DNA from: Rhizobium oryziradicis
Lineage (GTDB): Bacteria > Pseudomonadota > Alphaproteobacteria > Rhizobiales > Rhizobiaceae
Assembly: GCF_001939045.1 (NCBI RefSeq)
Contig: NZ_MKIM01000027.1
Coordinates: 186,001 to 250,000, forward strand
Length of the DNA: 64,000 nt
Reading direction: 5' to 3'
Shown here: positions 52,180-61,300 of the stretch, in pieces
Numbering within the stretch: position 1 is the stretch's first letter
Layout: every line of letters begins with the position of its first letter
Made by a program: the position numbers and the translations under genes
The notes under the pieces: generated by a model
What the model was told of the DNA's origin: nothing
What the model saw: only the letters and a program-made list of their open reading frames with translations
The model's database searches: none

Positions 52180-52194
52180 TTAACCTTTTGTTAA
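52180..52194. promoter_or_regulatory. Perfect CtrA box upstream of minC
   Basis: TTAA-N7-TTAA with spacer CCTTTTG, 41 bases before the minC ATG. About 0.35 perfect matches would be expected by chance in 64 kb at this base composition. I recall CtrA control of min genes in Sinorhizobium. Confidence 0.7.
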
Positions 52195-52235
52195 CCAAAT
52201 CAGCCGTAAAACTCGTCAATGATTTGTTTACGAAG

Positions 52236-53000
52236 ATGACCAAAGTGCTAACAGAACCACGTTCCATCAGAATAAAAGGCCGGTCATTTTTGGCGGTTGT
52301 GCTCTCGCCGGATCTGCCGGTGGATCAGTGGCTTGAGCGGCTGGATGACCTTGCCTCGCGCTCGGCTGGTTTCTTTTTGGGCCGGCCGGTGGTGCTTGAT
52401 GTCGCGGACCTTGCGATTGATCGGGATCAGTTGAAAGACCTGATTGCCAAGCTGGCCAGCCGCAATGTCAGCATTATGGGGTTGGAAGGTGCCAAGCCAT
52501 CGATGGTGGAACGCGGCATGCCGCCCATCCTCAAGGGTGGCCGTCCCGTTTCTGACGTTGAGGTGCCCAAGGCCGCTCCGGAGCCTGCGGCAGAACAGAT
52601 TGAAAAAGATCAGCCGCAAGCCGAGCCAGAAACGGTACCGGAAGAACGCGCGCCAGAGGTGCGAAGCGTTGTTCAATCGCTGATGATCCCTGAGGCGGTT
52701 CGCTCTGGCCAATCGGTGATTTTTACCGAAGGCGATGTCACGGTGCTGGGTGCGGTGTCATCGGGTGCCGAGATCATCGCGGGCGGCTCGATCCATATTT
52801 ACGGTGCCTTGCGGGGCAGGGCCATGGCCGGCTCGGTTGGCAATTCCACGGCGCGGATTTTTTGCCGCAAGATGGAGGCTGAGTTGGTGGCCATCGACGG
52901 CATTTATAAAATGGCCGAGGATCTGCCGCCCGAATTGCTGGGCAAGCCGGTTCAGCTTTGGCTGGAAGGCGACGCTATTAGAGCTGCGAAAATGGCGTGA
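52236..53000 (+). CDS. minC: Septum-site determining protein MinC
   Basis: 254 aa. N-terminal MinC_N (IRIKGRSFLAVVLSP.. with DLASRSAGFFLGRPVVLDVADL) and C-terminal beta-helix domain (GDVTVLGAVSSGAEIIAGGSIHIYGALRGRAMAGSVGNSTARIFCRKMEAELVAIDGIYK) joined by an acidic Pro/Glu/Ala linker. Inhibits FtsZ rings away from midcell. ATG 52236 preferred: the upstream TTG (52188) lies inside the CtrA box. Confidence 0.95.
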   Translation: MTKVLTEPRSIRIKGRSFLAVVLSPDLPVDQWLERLDDLASRSAGFFLGRPVVLDVADLAIDRDQLKDLIAKLASRNVSIMGLEGAKPSMVERGMPPILKGGRPVSDVEVPKAAPEPAAEQIEKDQPQAEPETVPEERAPEVRSVVQSLMIPEAVRSGQSVIFTEGDVTVLGAVSSGAEIIAGGSIHIYGALRGRAMAGSVGNSTARIFCRKMEAELVAIDGIYKMAEDLPPELLGKPVQLWLEGDAIRAAKMA

Positions 53001-53134
53001 GGTCAGTTTGACGCCGCCTTTGTTGGCTATCACGTTTAACGAGTTTGATTCGGCATCAGCCGGGTTTTAAAAAAAATACCAGCAGCTTGGCCGCCTTCTG
53101 CAAATGACAGAGCGGCGAAAGACAGGAGAGCAAG

Positions 53135-53950
53135 ATGGGGAAGGTCATTGTTGTGACATCAGGCAAGGGTGGGGTTGGCAAAACCACATCCACGGCCGCC
53201 CTTGGCGCAGCACTCGCCCAGCGCGGCGAAAAAGTTGTCGTTGTGGATTTCGATGTCGGCTTGCGCAATCTCGATTTGGTGATGGGTGCTGAGCGCCGGG
53301 TTGTTTACGATCTGGTCAACGTCATTCAGGGTGATGCCAAGCTGACGCAGGCGCTGATCCGTGACAAGCGGCTGGACACCCTGTTCCTGCTGCCCGCCTC
53401 GCAAACGCGCGATAAGGACAATCTCACACCCGAAGGTGTGGAATGGGTGATTGCAGAGCTGAAAAAGCATTTTGACTGGGTGGTTTGCGATAGCCCCGCC
53501 GGCATCGAGCGCGGCGCGACGCTGGCCATGCGTCATGCCGATGTGGCCGTGGTTGTCACCAACCCGGAAGTGTCGTCGGTGCGCGACTCTGACCGCATCA
53601 TTGGCCTTTTGGATAGCAAGACCGTGAAGGCCGAGCGCGGCGAGCGGATGGAAAAGCACCTGCTGCTGACCCGCTACGATGCAACCCGCGCCCAGCGCGG
53701 CGATATGCTGAAGGTGGAAGACGTGCTGGAAATCCTTTCCATCCCGCTTCTGGGCATTATCCCGGAAAGCATGGATGTGTTGAAAGCCTCCAACATGGGC
53801 GCACCCGTGACACTGGCCGACACCAAGAGCGCTGCTGCCACCGCCTATTTCGAAGCCGCCCGTCGTTTGGCTGGTGAAGACCTTCCTGTGTCGATGCCTG
53901 GCGAAAAGCGCGGTTTGCTCGGCAAGATTTTCTCCCGGAGGGCCGCATGA
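53135..53950 (+). CDS. minD: Septum-site determining ATPase MinD
   Basis: 271 aa. Deviant Walker [11 protein letters not shown] (residues 10-19), [21 protein letters not shown], and a C-terminal amphipathic membrane-targeting helix ([14 protein letters not shown]). Recruits MinC to the membrane and drives oscillation with MinE. AGGAG before ATG 53135. Its stop overlaps minE's ATG by four bases. Confidence 0.97.
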   Translation: MGKVIVVTSGKGGVGKTTSTAALGAALAQRGEKVVVVDFDVGLRNLDLVMGAERRVVYDLVNVIQGDAKLTQALIRDKRLDTLFLLPASQTRDKDNLTPEGVEWVIAELKKHFDWVVCDSPAGIERGATLAMRHADVAVVVTNPEVSSVRDSDRIIGLLDSKTVKAERGERMEKHLLLTRYDATRAQRGDMLKVEDVLEILSIPLLGIIPESMDVLKASNMGAPVTLADTKSAAATAYFEAARRLAGEDLPVSMPGEKRGLLGKIFSRRAA

Positions 53951-54207
53951 GCATTTTCAACCTTTTCCGCAAGCCCCAAACTGCGCCGATGGCGCGGGAG
54001 CGCCTGCAAGTGCTGCTCGCCCACGAGCGCGCCTCCCAAGGCTCCGACCTCGTGGCCATTCTGCGCGAGGAAATTCTGGCCGTGATTGCCAAACACGTTC
54101 AGGTCGATGCCGACAAGGTCCGCGTGAAAGTGGACCGCGATGAGCATGTGTCGATTCTGGAAATCGACGTGGAGATTCCGATGGACGCCAAGGCTTTGGC
54201 TGCTTGA
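53947..54207 (+). CDS. minE: Cell-division topological specificity factor MinE
   Basis: 86 aa, normal size. N-terminal [26 protein letters not shown], the anti-MinCD helix region, and a C-terminal topology domain ending [16 protein letters not shown]. Restricts MinCD to the poles. Overlaps minD (ATGA); a strong terminator follows. Confidence 0.96.
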   Translation: MSIFNLFRKPQTAPMARERLQVLLAHERASQGSDLVAILREEILAVIAKHVQVDADKVRVKVDRDEHVSILEIDVEIPMDAKALAA

Positions 54208-54257
54208 TGGGGTAGGGTTGGCCGGTGTGGCTGACCTAAAAGAGATGAGAGATTTTG

Positions 54258-54297
54258 CAGCCGCAAAGTGAGAGCTTTGCGGCTGTTTGTGTTTTTT
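54258..54297 (+). terminator. Terminator of minCDE
   Basis: Eleven-base stem CAGCCGCAAAG / CTTTGCGGCTG, short loop, then a T-rich stretch ending TTTTTT, about 50 bases after minE. Confidence 0.88.
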
Positions 54298-54421
54298 GCT
54301 TCCGATACAAATTCCTTCGCTATGGAAGGTTGAGTTTGTTGCTCTAAGTTGTCGTTGTCATGAAAATTAATAGAAATTTCGAATTTGAGAATTGAGATCT
54401 ACTTATATTGAGAGGCAGGAC

Positions 54422-56518
54422 ATGAGCGACATTTCTGAAAATGCGGCCAGAACCCTTTCATCTGCTTTGCTAGCCTGCCTTGATGAGGTGGCACCAGATA
54501 ACGCTTTGCTTCATGCCTTTGGTGGTTGGGCTGATGCTTTTAAAGACCTTGCCGATGGTCATGATCGAGAAAGCTATAAAAAGCCCCCGGCCATTGTTGG
54601 CGTGGCGGCGTTATGTGTTTTGCAGGCCTTGAGGCGTGCCAGTCGGCATGCTGACATGGCTCCGTTTCTTTTGGAACTGGGCGACCTGTTTCGTGTCGTA
54701 TATCGGTACGAGCCGCACGATCTTCCAATGACAACCTTGCTGAGTCATTTCAATTTTCTCCATATACCGTTTATTTTGGATTGGCTCGAGCGTGAGCAAC
54801 AAGCCGAAACACCAGAATGGATTCTGAAGTTTAAGCCCCATCGGCGGGAGGATTGGCGTGACAACTCTCTCGATGATGCGCTTGTTTCAGAGGTGTTGTC
54901 CCATCCGGCAATCAATGCCTATGGACCGTTTGTTTATGACCCGGCATGGGTGTTGGAGCAGCAAGAAAAGACGCTCTTGCTTGGTCCGATGGATGACCGC
55001 CTGGAATCCGTGCGAGAGTTCGAATCGCTTATTTTAATGAATGCGCTAAATGCAAACATGCCGGAACGGGCGCTTCCTTTGCTCGATGAAAAGCTTGAAC
55101 GCTATCTCGAAAGTCCAATCCGGGACGGTCAAAATTTCATCTTCAACGCGATCTGTGTGTTGGCAGGGGTTGGAGACAATGATCGTGCGCTTCGTACGGC
55201 AAAGGCTTTGGTGAGGATTGGCTATCACCTTACATTTCGCTTTTTTGTTGATCCAGAAAAGGATGATGTCTGGAACAGAGAAACGCGCCAGCATGAATGG
55301 TTGGCTGATCTGGTAAAAACGCCTGAGTATCAAAAATTTCTGGATGATATTGAGGGCAAGATTGTCAACTACACAGACCCGGATCAGACAACATTCGCAT
55401 TTCTTCAAGATGGAATTTACAAAGGCAAGGCGCGAAAGAAATGCAATTTGACCAAAACGCTCATCGAACCAGGAACGAAGGTTGTGCGTATTCGCGGCTT
55501 GTGTGGTAAAAGTGTGGAGCAAGAGCTCAGACTTGCGGCGGCGACGGCGTTTGATGATGGTCGCTGGGCAGAGCGCAGACGTGAGTTCGAAGAAAATAGA
55601 GTGCCTTTGCATCTCGTTTTCTCCCGCAATTACCGTAAACATTGGCGCAGTCCTCATATTGCTGCTTTTGCCTATGATGTTCGCGATGCTGGGACTGTTG
55701 ATATCAAACGCGCTGTGCAGCTTGTTGCAGACCATCAACCGCCACCCATTTGGAGAGAGTGGTACACGGAACGCCATCAGAGACTCGAGGATGGCTTTCC
55801 AATTTTCGAGGGTGCTGAAGGCTATGGTGATGCGGTTAATTTGATTTGGCGTCTTGTCAAGGCGGGCTATGGCGAGCCATTCATGCAGGCCGCGCGTGAC
55901 CTTCCAACCGAGAAGGCCGACAAGGTATTTGCAATGTTGGGTACGTTCGCATTCCCTTTGTTCAGGGCTGGTGCGCAATCTCATTTTGGCATTCGCGATT
56001 TGCCGGAAATCATGGAAATCGTTTTCAAGGAACGTTTGACAGTTGAAGAGCACTTGAGGGTCGCTGATTTCGGCCATGAACACCCGCGCTACAGGGCAGC
56101 ACTTCTGAGCGCAAGGCACGCTTATGGTTTGCATCTTTATTCGAACTACGGGCCAACCGTTGATTGGTTCTTACAAGGCCTTGATCATTTTTCACTGGCA
56201 AAGGGTTGCCACTTGCTTTTCTTCTTTATCCATCACATCGATGAAGACGAAATTCTAGAAAAAATGATGGAGACTGGTTGGCTACCCAGTTCAAACGGAG
56301 GTAGCAGCAGCAGCGATATTTATGGCAATAGCAGCCATTTTTATATGAGAACCGTGCTATTTCATCTTGCGCTGAATGCGCCGGAGCGTGTTCGTCCATG
56401 GATTGATCGCCCCCTTATTCAGGCACATTGTTACATGTCGGTTGACCGTGAGACGTTTCGACTCGTTGACAAGCTTCTGAAGAGCACATCTTCGGTTGCT
56501 GGTAAGATGCGGTCGTGA
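54422..56518 (+). CDS. Unrecognised 698-aa protein
   Basis: 698 aa from ATG 54422 (GGCAGGAC upstream). No signal peptide or clear membrane helix. Looks mostly alpha-helical, with acidic and aromatic residues throughout. Near the C-terminus is a Ser/Gly-rich loop (SSNGGSSSSD, about residue 622) then YMRTVLFHLALNAPERVRPWIDRP. No motif of a known family recognised. Base composition looks more AT-rich and codon choice less biased than in minCDE or livJ, consistent with transfer. Monocistronic, between min genes and a small ATPase on the other strand. Confidence 0.75.
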   Translation: MSDISENAARTLSSALLACLDEVAPDNALLHAFGGWADAFKDLADGHDRESYKKPPAIVGVAALCVLQALRRASRHADMAPFLLELGDLFRVVYRYEPHDLPMTTLLSHFNFLHIPFILDWLEREQQAETPEWILKFKPHRREDWRDNSLDDALVSEVLSHPAINAYGPFVYDPAWVLEQQEKTLLLGPMDDRLESVREFESLILMNALNANMPERALPLLDEKLERYLESPIRDGQNFIFNAICVLAGVGDNDRALRTAKALVRIGYHLTFRFFVDPEKDDVWNRETRQHEWLADLVKTPEYQKFLDDIEGKIVNYTDPDQTTFAFLQDGIYKGKARKKCNLTKTLIEPGTKVVRIRGLCGKSVEQELRLAAATAFDDGRWAERRREFEENRVPLHLVFSRNYRKHWRSPHIAAFAYDVRDAGTVDIKRAVQLVADHQPPPIWREWYTERHQRLEDGFPIFEGAEGYGDAVNLIWRLVKAGYGEPFMQAARDLPTEKADKVFAMLGTFAFPLFRAGAQSHFGIRDLPEIMEIVFKERLTVEEHLRVADFGHEHPRYRAALLSARHAYGLHLYSNYGPTVDWFLQGLDHFSLAKGCHLLFFFIHHIDEDEILEKMMETGWLPSSNGGSSSSDIYGNSSHFYMRTVLFHLALNAPERVRPWIDRPLIQAHCYMSVDRETFRLVDKLLKSTSSVAGKMRS

Positions 56519-56586
56519 TCGTTCTTTTAAACAGGAGATGATTGCTGACGGTCAAATTGACTGGGCGGTGTAATAGCTGTGTGACG

Positions 56587-57126
56587 TCATTTGGTCATTT
56601 CAAGTCTGGTCAAAACAAACTCCACCCGCTGTTCAACGCTCACCTTGGGCAAAACCACGACCTCATACCCAAGTGCCGGATAGGTGGTGAGCAGGCGCTG
56701 ATATTCCTGTTCTGCCGCCGTTAGATCATGTTGGCGCTCCGCATCTTGCTGGTAAATCTCGGGCCATGGTGGGGTGAGGAAAACGCGGGTGTGGTAGCGG
56801 TGTTGATGTTTGAGGGCGTTTAATTGGGCCTCATCGCCGGTTTCGGTTTTCAGGGCGGAGCTAGCGTCGATCAGGCTGCGATCGAAGAAGACCCAGCCGG
56901 GGAGGGATACTGCTCTTTCTCGGTCTTCCAGTGCCATGGTGATGGCGCGTTGGGCAAAGGCGGCCATGTTGATCCACGGCAGAGCGGCTCCATCGGCCGC
57001 TTGTTCTTGCGCCACAATGCGGCGACCCGGCTCGTCTATGGTGGCATAGCCTTTGGCTTTGAGGGCTGAGAGTAGGGTCGATTTTCCGCCGCCAGAGCAG
57101 CCGGAGAGGATGACGAAGCGGTTCAT
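56587..57126 (-). CDS. Small AAA/P-loop ATPase
   Basis: 179 aa. Walker A LSGCSGGGKST (residues 6-16), then DEPGRRIVAQ, FFDRSLIDA and a C-terminal VVLPKVSVEQRVEFVLTRL. Resembles the AAA_28-type predicted ATPases/kinases of bacteria. Start ATG 57126 (MNRFVIL); the 85-codon longer frame only translates the intergenic palindrome. Substrate unknown. Divergent or convergent partners do not indicate a role. Confidence 0.83.
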   Translation of the reverse strand: MNRFVILSGCSGGGKSTLLSALKAKGYATIDEPGRRIVAQEQAADGAALPWINMAAFAQRAITMALEDRERAVSLPGWVFFDRSLIDASSALKTETGDEAQLNALKHQHRYHTRVFLTPPWPEIYQQDAERQHDLTAAEQEYQRLLTTYPALGYEVVVLPKVSVEQRVEFVLTRLEMTK

Positions 57127-57173
57127 GGTGTGTGTCTCTGGATTGGGTTGACTTATTGACCTTGGAGCAAGTT

Positions 57174-57351
57174 CCCCCTCTGGTCTGCCGACCATCTCCC
57201 CCACAGGTGGGGAGATTGGATAGGCGTTGTCGCTCATTTCAACTGAGACGGTGGCGAGTTCCGACGTGTTGAAAGCTCGATGTGAAGCGGGAAGTCTGCT
57301 CCTTGTTGATCTCCCCACCTGTGGGGGAGATGCCCGGCAGGGCAGAGGGGG
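57174..57351. repeat. Inverted pair of a 43-bp rhizobial repeat
   Basis: 57174-57216 (CCCCCTCTGGTCTGCCGACC, ATCTCCCCCACAGGTGGGGA) and 57309-57351, inverted, agree at 39 of 43 positions. Each contains its own small palindrome (CTCCCCCAC/GTGGGGAG type). They flank 92 bases and fill the gap between the ATPase gene and the response regulator stop. Confidence 0.85.
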
Positions 57352-57377
57352 TATTATGTCACAGACGCAAATATTCC

Positions 57378-58310
57378 TCACTCCACCCTAAGCACTGCCG
57401 CCGCCTTCACCGCCGCAGAAGCTCTATTCTCCACACCAAGCTTCACATAGATCTGTTCCAGGTGCTTGTTCACGGTGCGGGCGGCGAGGCCGAGGATTTC
57501 GCCGATGTCGCGGTTGGGTTTGCCGCGGGCAATCCAGAGAAGAACTTCGGATTCGCGCTGGGTGAGGCCAAAGGCCTGGCGCAGGCGCTCGTCCTCGCGC
57601 TGGGTGTTGGCTTGGGTTAGGCGAAAGAGGAATTCGTCGGCACCCATGGAGCCGAGGTAGGTGATTTGGAGGCTTGCCGCATCCTCTTGCGGAATGGAAA
57701 AGGCGGTGTCGCGGGCTAAGGGCCTGCTGGATTTTATGGTGTCGGCGATGGCGCGGGTTACGGTTTCGAGCCCGTCTTCGCGCCCGGTGGCATCGCTCAC
57801 CAACCGGCTGGCTTGCGGGGTGGACCACAGCAGGCTGCCATCGCCGCGAAGCGCAATCAAGTGGCGGCCTGCGGCGTCCAGGGCCACGCGGGCACTTTGG
57901 GCCGAGCGGGCGTTGCTAAGATGCACGCGGATGCGGGCGCGCAGCTCGTCGATATTGATCGGTTTGGTGAGGTAATCGACACCGCCGGAATCCAGCGCGT
58001 GGACGACGTGTTCGGTATCGGTCAGGCCGGTCATGAAAATCACCGGCACTTGAGCAACCGATGGATTGGCCTTGATCTGGCGGCAGGTTTCAAAGCCGTC
58101 CATGCCGGGCATGATGGCATCCAGCAGGATCAAATCGGGGCTGATGCGCTCGACAATGCCAAGGGCGGCTTTGCCAGAGGTGGCAATCAGCACCGAAAAG
58201 CCGGATTGCTCCAAAGCATCGGTGAGAAAGCCCAGCGTTTCCGGGCTGTCATCCACCAAAAGCACAATATCACGAGGAGATGGATCGCGAGGAGATGGGG
58301 TGTCAGCCAC
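57378..58310 (-). CDS. LuxR-type response regulator with N-terminal receiver
   Basis: 310 aa from GTG 58310, overlapping the kinase stop by eight bases. REC domain with phospho-acceptor Asp64 (LILLDAIMPGMDG) and conserved Lys in YLTKPI, a PAS-like middle part (about residues 140-230) and a C-terminal LuxR helix-turn-helix (GLTQRESEVLLWIARGKPNRDIGEILGLAARTVNKHLEQIYVKLG). Partner of the NCS1-fused kinase next door. Target genes unknown. Confidence 0.93.
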   Translation of the reverse strand: MADTPSPRDPSPRDIVLLVDDSPETLGFLTDALEQSGFSVLIATSGKAALGIVERISPDLILLDAIMPGMDGFETCRQIKANPSVAQVPVIFMTGLTDTEHVVHALDSGGVDYLTKPINIDELRARIRVHLSNARSAQSARVALDAAGRHLIALRGDGSLLWSTPQASRLVSDATGREDGLETVTRAIADTIKSSRPLARDTAFSIPQEDAASLQITYLGSMGADEFLFRLTQANTQREDERLRQAFGLTQRESEVLLWIARGKPNRDIGEILGLAARTVNKHLEQIYVKLGVENRASAAVKAAAVLRVE

Positions 58311-61300
58311 GGGGTTTCTCTTTCTCGATTTTATCCAGATGGGCCAGTAATCCGGCCATATCAAAGCCTTGCACAAAGGTGCGCAGCTCTTCCACAAAAA
58401 CCAGATAATCCGGGTTGTTTGCCAGCTCTTGCAGCTTGCTGTCCAGACCGCGTTTATAGCCGATCTGCGCCAGTTGCCGCAAATCTTCAACGGCGCTTGC
58501 ATCGGGCAAAATCATGGGCGTTTTGGCCTTGGGCGCGTCCACGGTTTTGGGCAGGTCATCGGCGTAGAGCCAGGTCAGGCCAAGATGGCGGGCCAGCTTG
58601 TCACGCAGCATTTTCACATCCACCGGCTTGGGGATGGCGTCGTTGTGGCCGCTGGAGCCGGGTTCGCGCACCGCAACATCGCCGATGTTGGCCGACAGCA
58701 TCAGGATCGGGGCCGTCTGACCTGCATCGCGCAGCTTTTCCACCAATTGCCAGCCGTTCATGCCCGGCATGGAAATATCCACCAAAAACAGATCGGGTTG
58801 AACGCCCTCAATCAGCGCCAAACAGTCTGGTCCACCAGTGGCGGTGAGGATGATGAAGCCCAAAGGGGCCAGTGCCTCGCGCATCAGGTCGCGGTGGTCC
58901 TCGTTGTCATCCACCACCACAAGGGTGCGGCGGGGGCCATCATAAGAGTGGATTTTGCGCTCTGGCTCTGGCGCTGTGCTGGGGCGCACCACGGCAGAGA
59001 GCATGAGGCGCACCCGGAAGGTGGTGCCGGTGTCGCGCTGACTTTGCACGGTGATTTCGCCGCCCAAGGTGTTGGTGAGCAGTTTGGTGATGGTCAGGCC
59101 AAGGCCCAATCCCGGCATCGGGCGGGTGCTATCGGCCTCGCCACGCTGGAAGGGCTCGAAAATGCGCTCAATATCCTTCTCCGCAATGCCGCGTCCGGTA
59201 TCGGTTATGGTGAAACTGGCCACCTGGCTGCGGTAATCCACATCAAAGCGCACGATACCGCTATCTGTGAATTTGATGGCGTTGGAGAGCAGATTGACCA
59301 GAATTTGCCGCAAACGGCGCTCATCAGCCCGCACATATTGGGAGAGATTTTTGGCGCGGGTGTGGGTGAAGGTTAGCCCTTTGGCCTCGGCCTGCGGGCG
59401 GATCATATCAACAATCTGATCGAGAAAATCGTGAATGTTCAGCTCGGCGGAGATGACCTGCAACCGGCCAGCCTCGATTTTGGAAATATCCAGAAGGCCG
59501 TCAATCAGACCGGAGAGGTGATCTGCCGAGCGGCGTATGACCTTGATGGCGGGCTGGCGGGGCAGGGGAATGGTGTCATCCTGCTCCAGCAATTGCGCAT
59601 AGCCCAGCACGGCGTTGAGGGGCGTGCGTAGCTCGTGGGAAAGGCCCACCACATAACGGCTCTTGGCGCGGTTGGCGGCTTCGGCGGTTTCCTTGGCGCT
59701 TTGCAGGGCGGCATCGGTTTTCTTGTGGGCGGAGATTTCTTTCAGGAGCAGACTGTTTTGCCGGTAAGATTCCTCTTCGGCCACCACGCGGCTGTCATGC
59801 GCCAGCACATAAAACCATGTGGCAATGCCAGCAATGACGGAGAAGACGAAAAACACGATCAGAATGGTGCCATTGACCACCAGCGATGTTTCCGGCGAGG
59901 CGGCGGAGACTTGATGGGCAATCAGCGCCAGAATGGCACCGATCAGCGAAATCGCCCCCACGCTGGTCAGCGCGTAGCGGCCAAGGCGGGTCATCAGCCG
60001 GTCAATCACCGTTTCCGGCAGCAGTTTGCGGGCAACTAGGCCCACTTGGGTGTTCAGCCGCGCCTTTGGCTTGCACATATCATGGCAGCGGCTATCCAGC
60101 GAGCAACAGAGCGAACAGATGGGCGCGGCATAGGCGGGGCACCACGCCATATCCTCCGGCTCAAACGGGTGTTCGCAGATGGAGCAGGTGATGTGGCTGA
60201 GGCTTTTCCAGCTCTGGCGCGGCTTGCGGGCCAGATAATATTTGCCCTTGGTGGACCATGCCAGAAGCGGCGAAATCACAAAGGCCAGCAGAGTAATAAA
60301 GGTGGAGAGCGAGGCCAAAAGTTGTCCAAACAGGCCAAAGTGGGCCGCCAGTGCAATGCTGGCCGAAATCAGCAGTGTGCCGCAGCCCACTGGGTTGATG
60401 TCATACAAATGGGCGCGTTTGAACTCGATGCCCTTTGGTGCCAGCCCCAAACGCTTGTTGATAAACAGATCGGCGGAAATGGTACAAAGCCACGCCATGG
60501 CGATGATGGAGAAAATGCCAAGGGTTGCCTCCAGCAGCCGATAGATGCCAAGCTCCATCAACAAAAGCGCAATGCCGACATTAAACACCAGCCACACCAC
60601 CCGGCCCGGATGGCTGTGGGTGAGGCGCGAGAAGAAGTTGGACCACGCCAGCGAACCCGCATAGGCGTTCATCACATTGATTTTAAGCTGTGACACCACC
60701 ACAAACGCCACCATCAGCAACAGCGCAATGGTGTGGTTGGGGGCAATATAGCCAAAGGCGGTGAGATACATATGGGCCGGATCAGCGGCATTTTGCAGAG
60801 AAACACCGTTGGACAGTGTCAGAACGGCCAAAAATGAACCAGCCAGCAGCTTTGGCACGCCCACCACCACCCAGCCAGCACCGGCCAGAAACACCATAAA
60901 CCGATGCCGTAATTTGCGCCCGCCTTCGGGCGGCAGGAAGCGCAGAAAGTCGACCTGTTCGCCAATCTGCGGCATCAGTGCCAGAATAACGGCAGAGGCT
61001 GCCCCAAAATCGGCGAGGCGAAAGGGTGAGGTGGGCTCAAGACCGGCGTTGGAATGGCTGATCCCGGCAAAGGCCTGCCAGAGATCAAACTTGCTCCAAT
61101 CCTGAAAGGCAATGAACACGAAGGGTGCGATGTTGAGAATGATCCAGATCGGCTGGGTCAGCAATTGAAAGCGCGAAATCAACTGGATGCCGTAGGTCAC
61201 CAGCGGAATGACCACCACTGCGGAAATGATATACCCAATGCTGGGCGGAATGCCAAAGGCCAGATCCAGCGCGCCTGTCATGATCGATGCCTCAATGGCA

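Noticed and set aside
55046-56134. 362-codon minus-strand frame
   Set aside because: Opposes the 698-aa gene, which has a better ribosome-binding site. This frame has no start signal and a shadow-type composition. Lower confidence than other rejections, since neither strand has a known family.
57127-57381. 85-codon N-terminal extension of the AAA ATPase
   Set aside because: Encodes the intergenic inverted repeat; the P-loop fold begins at ATG 57126.
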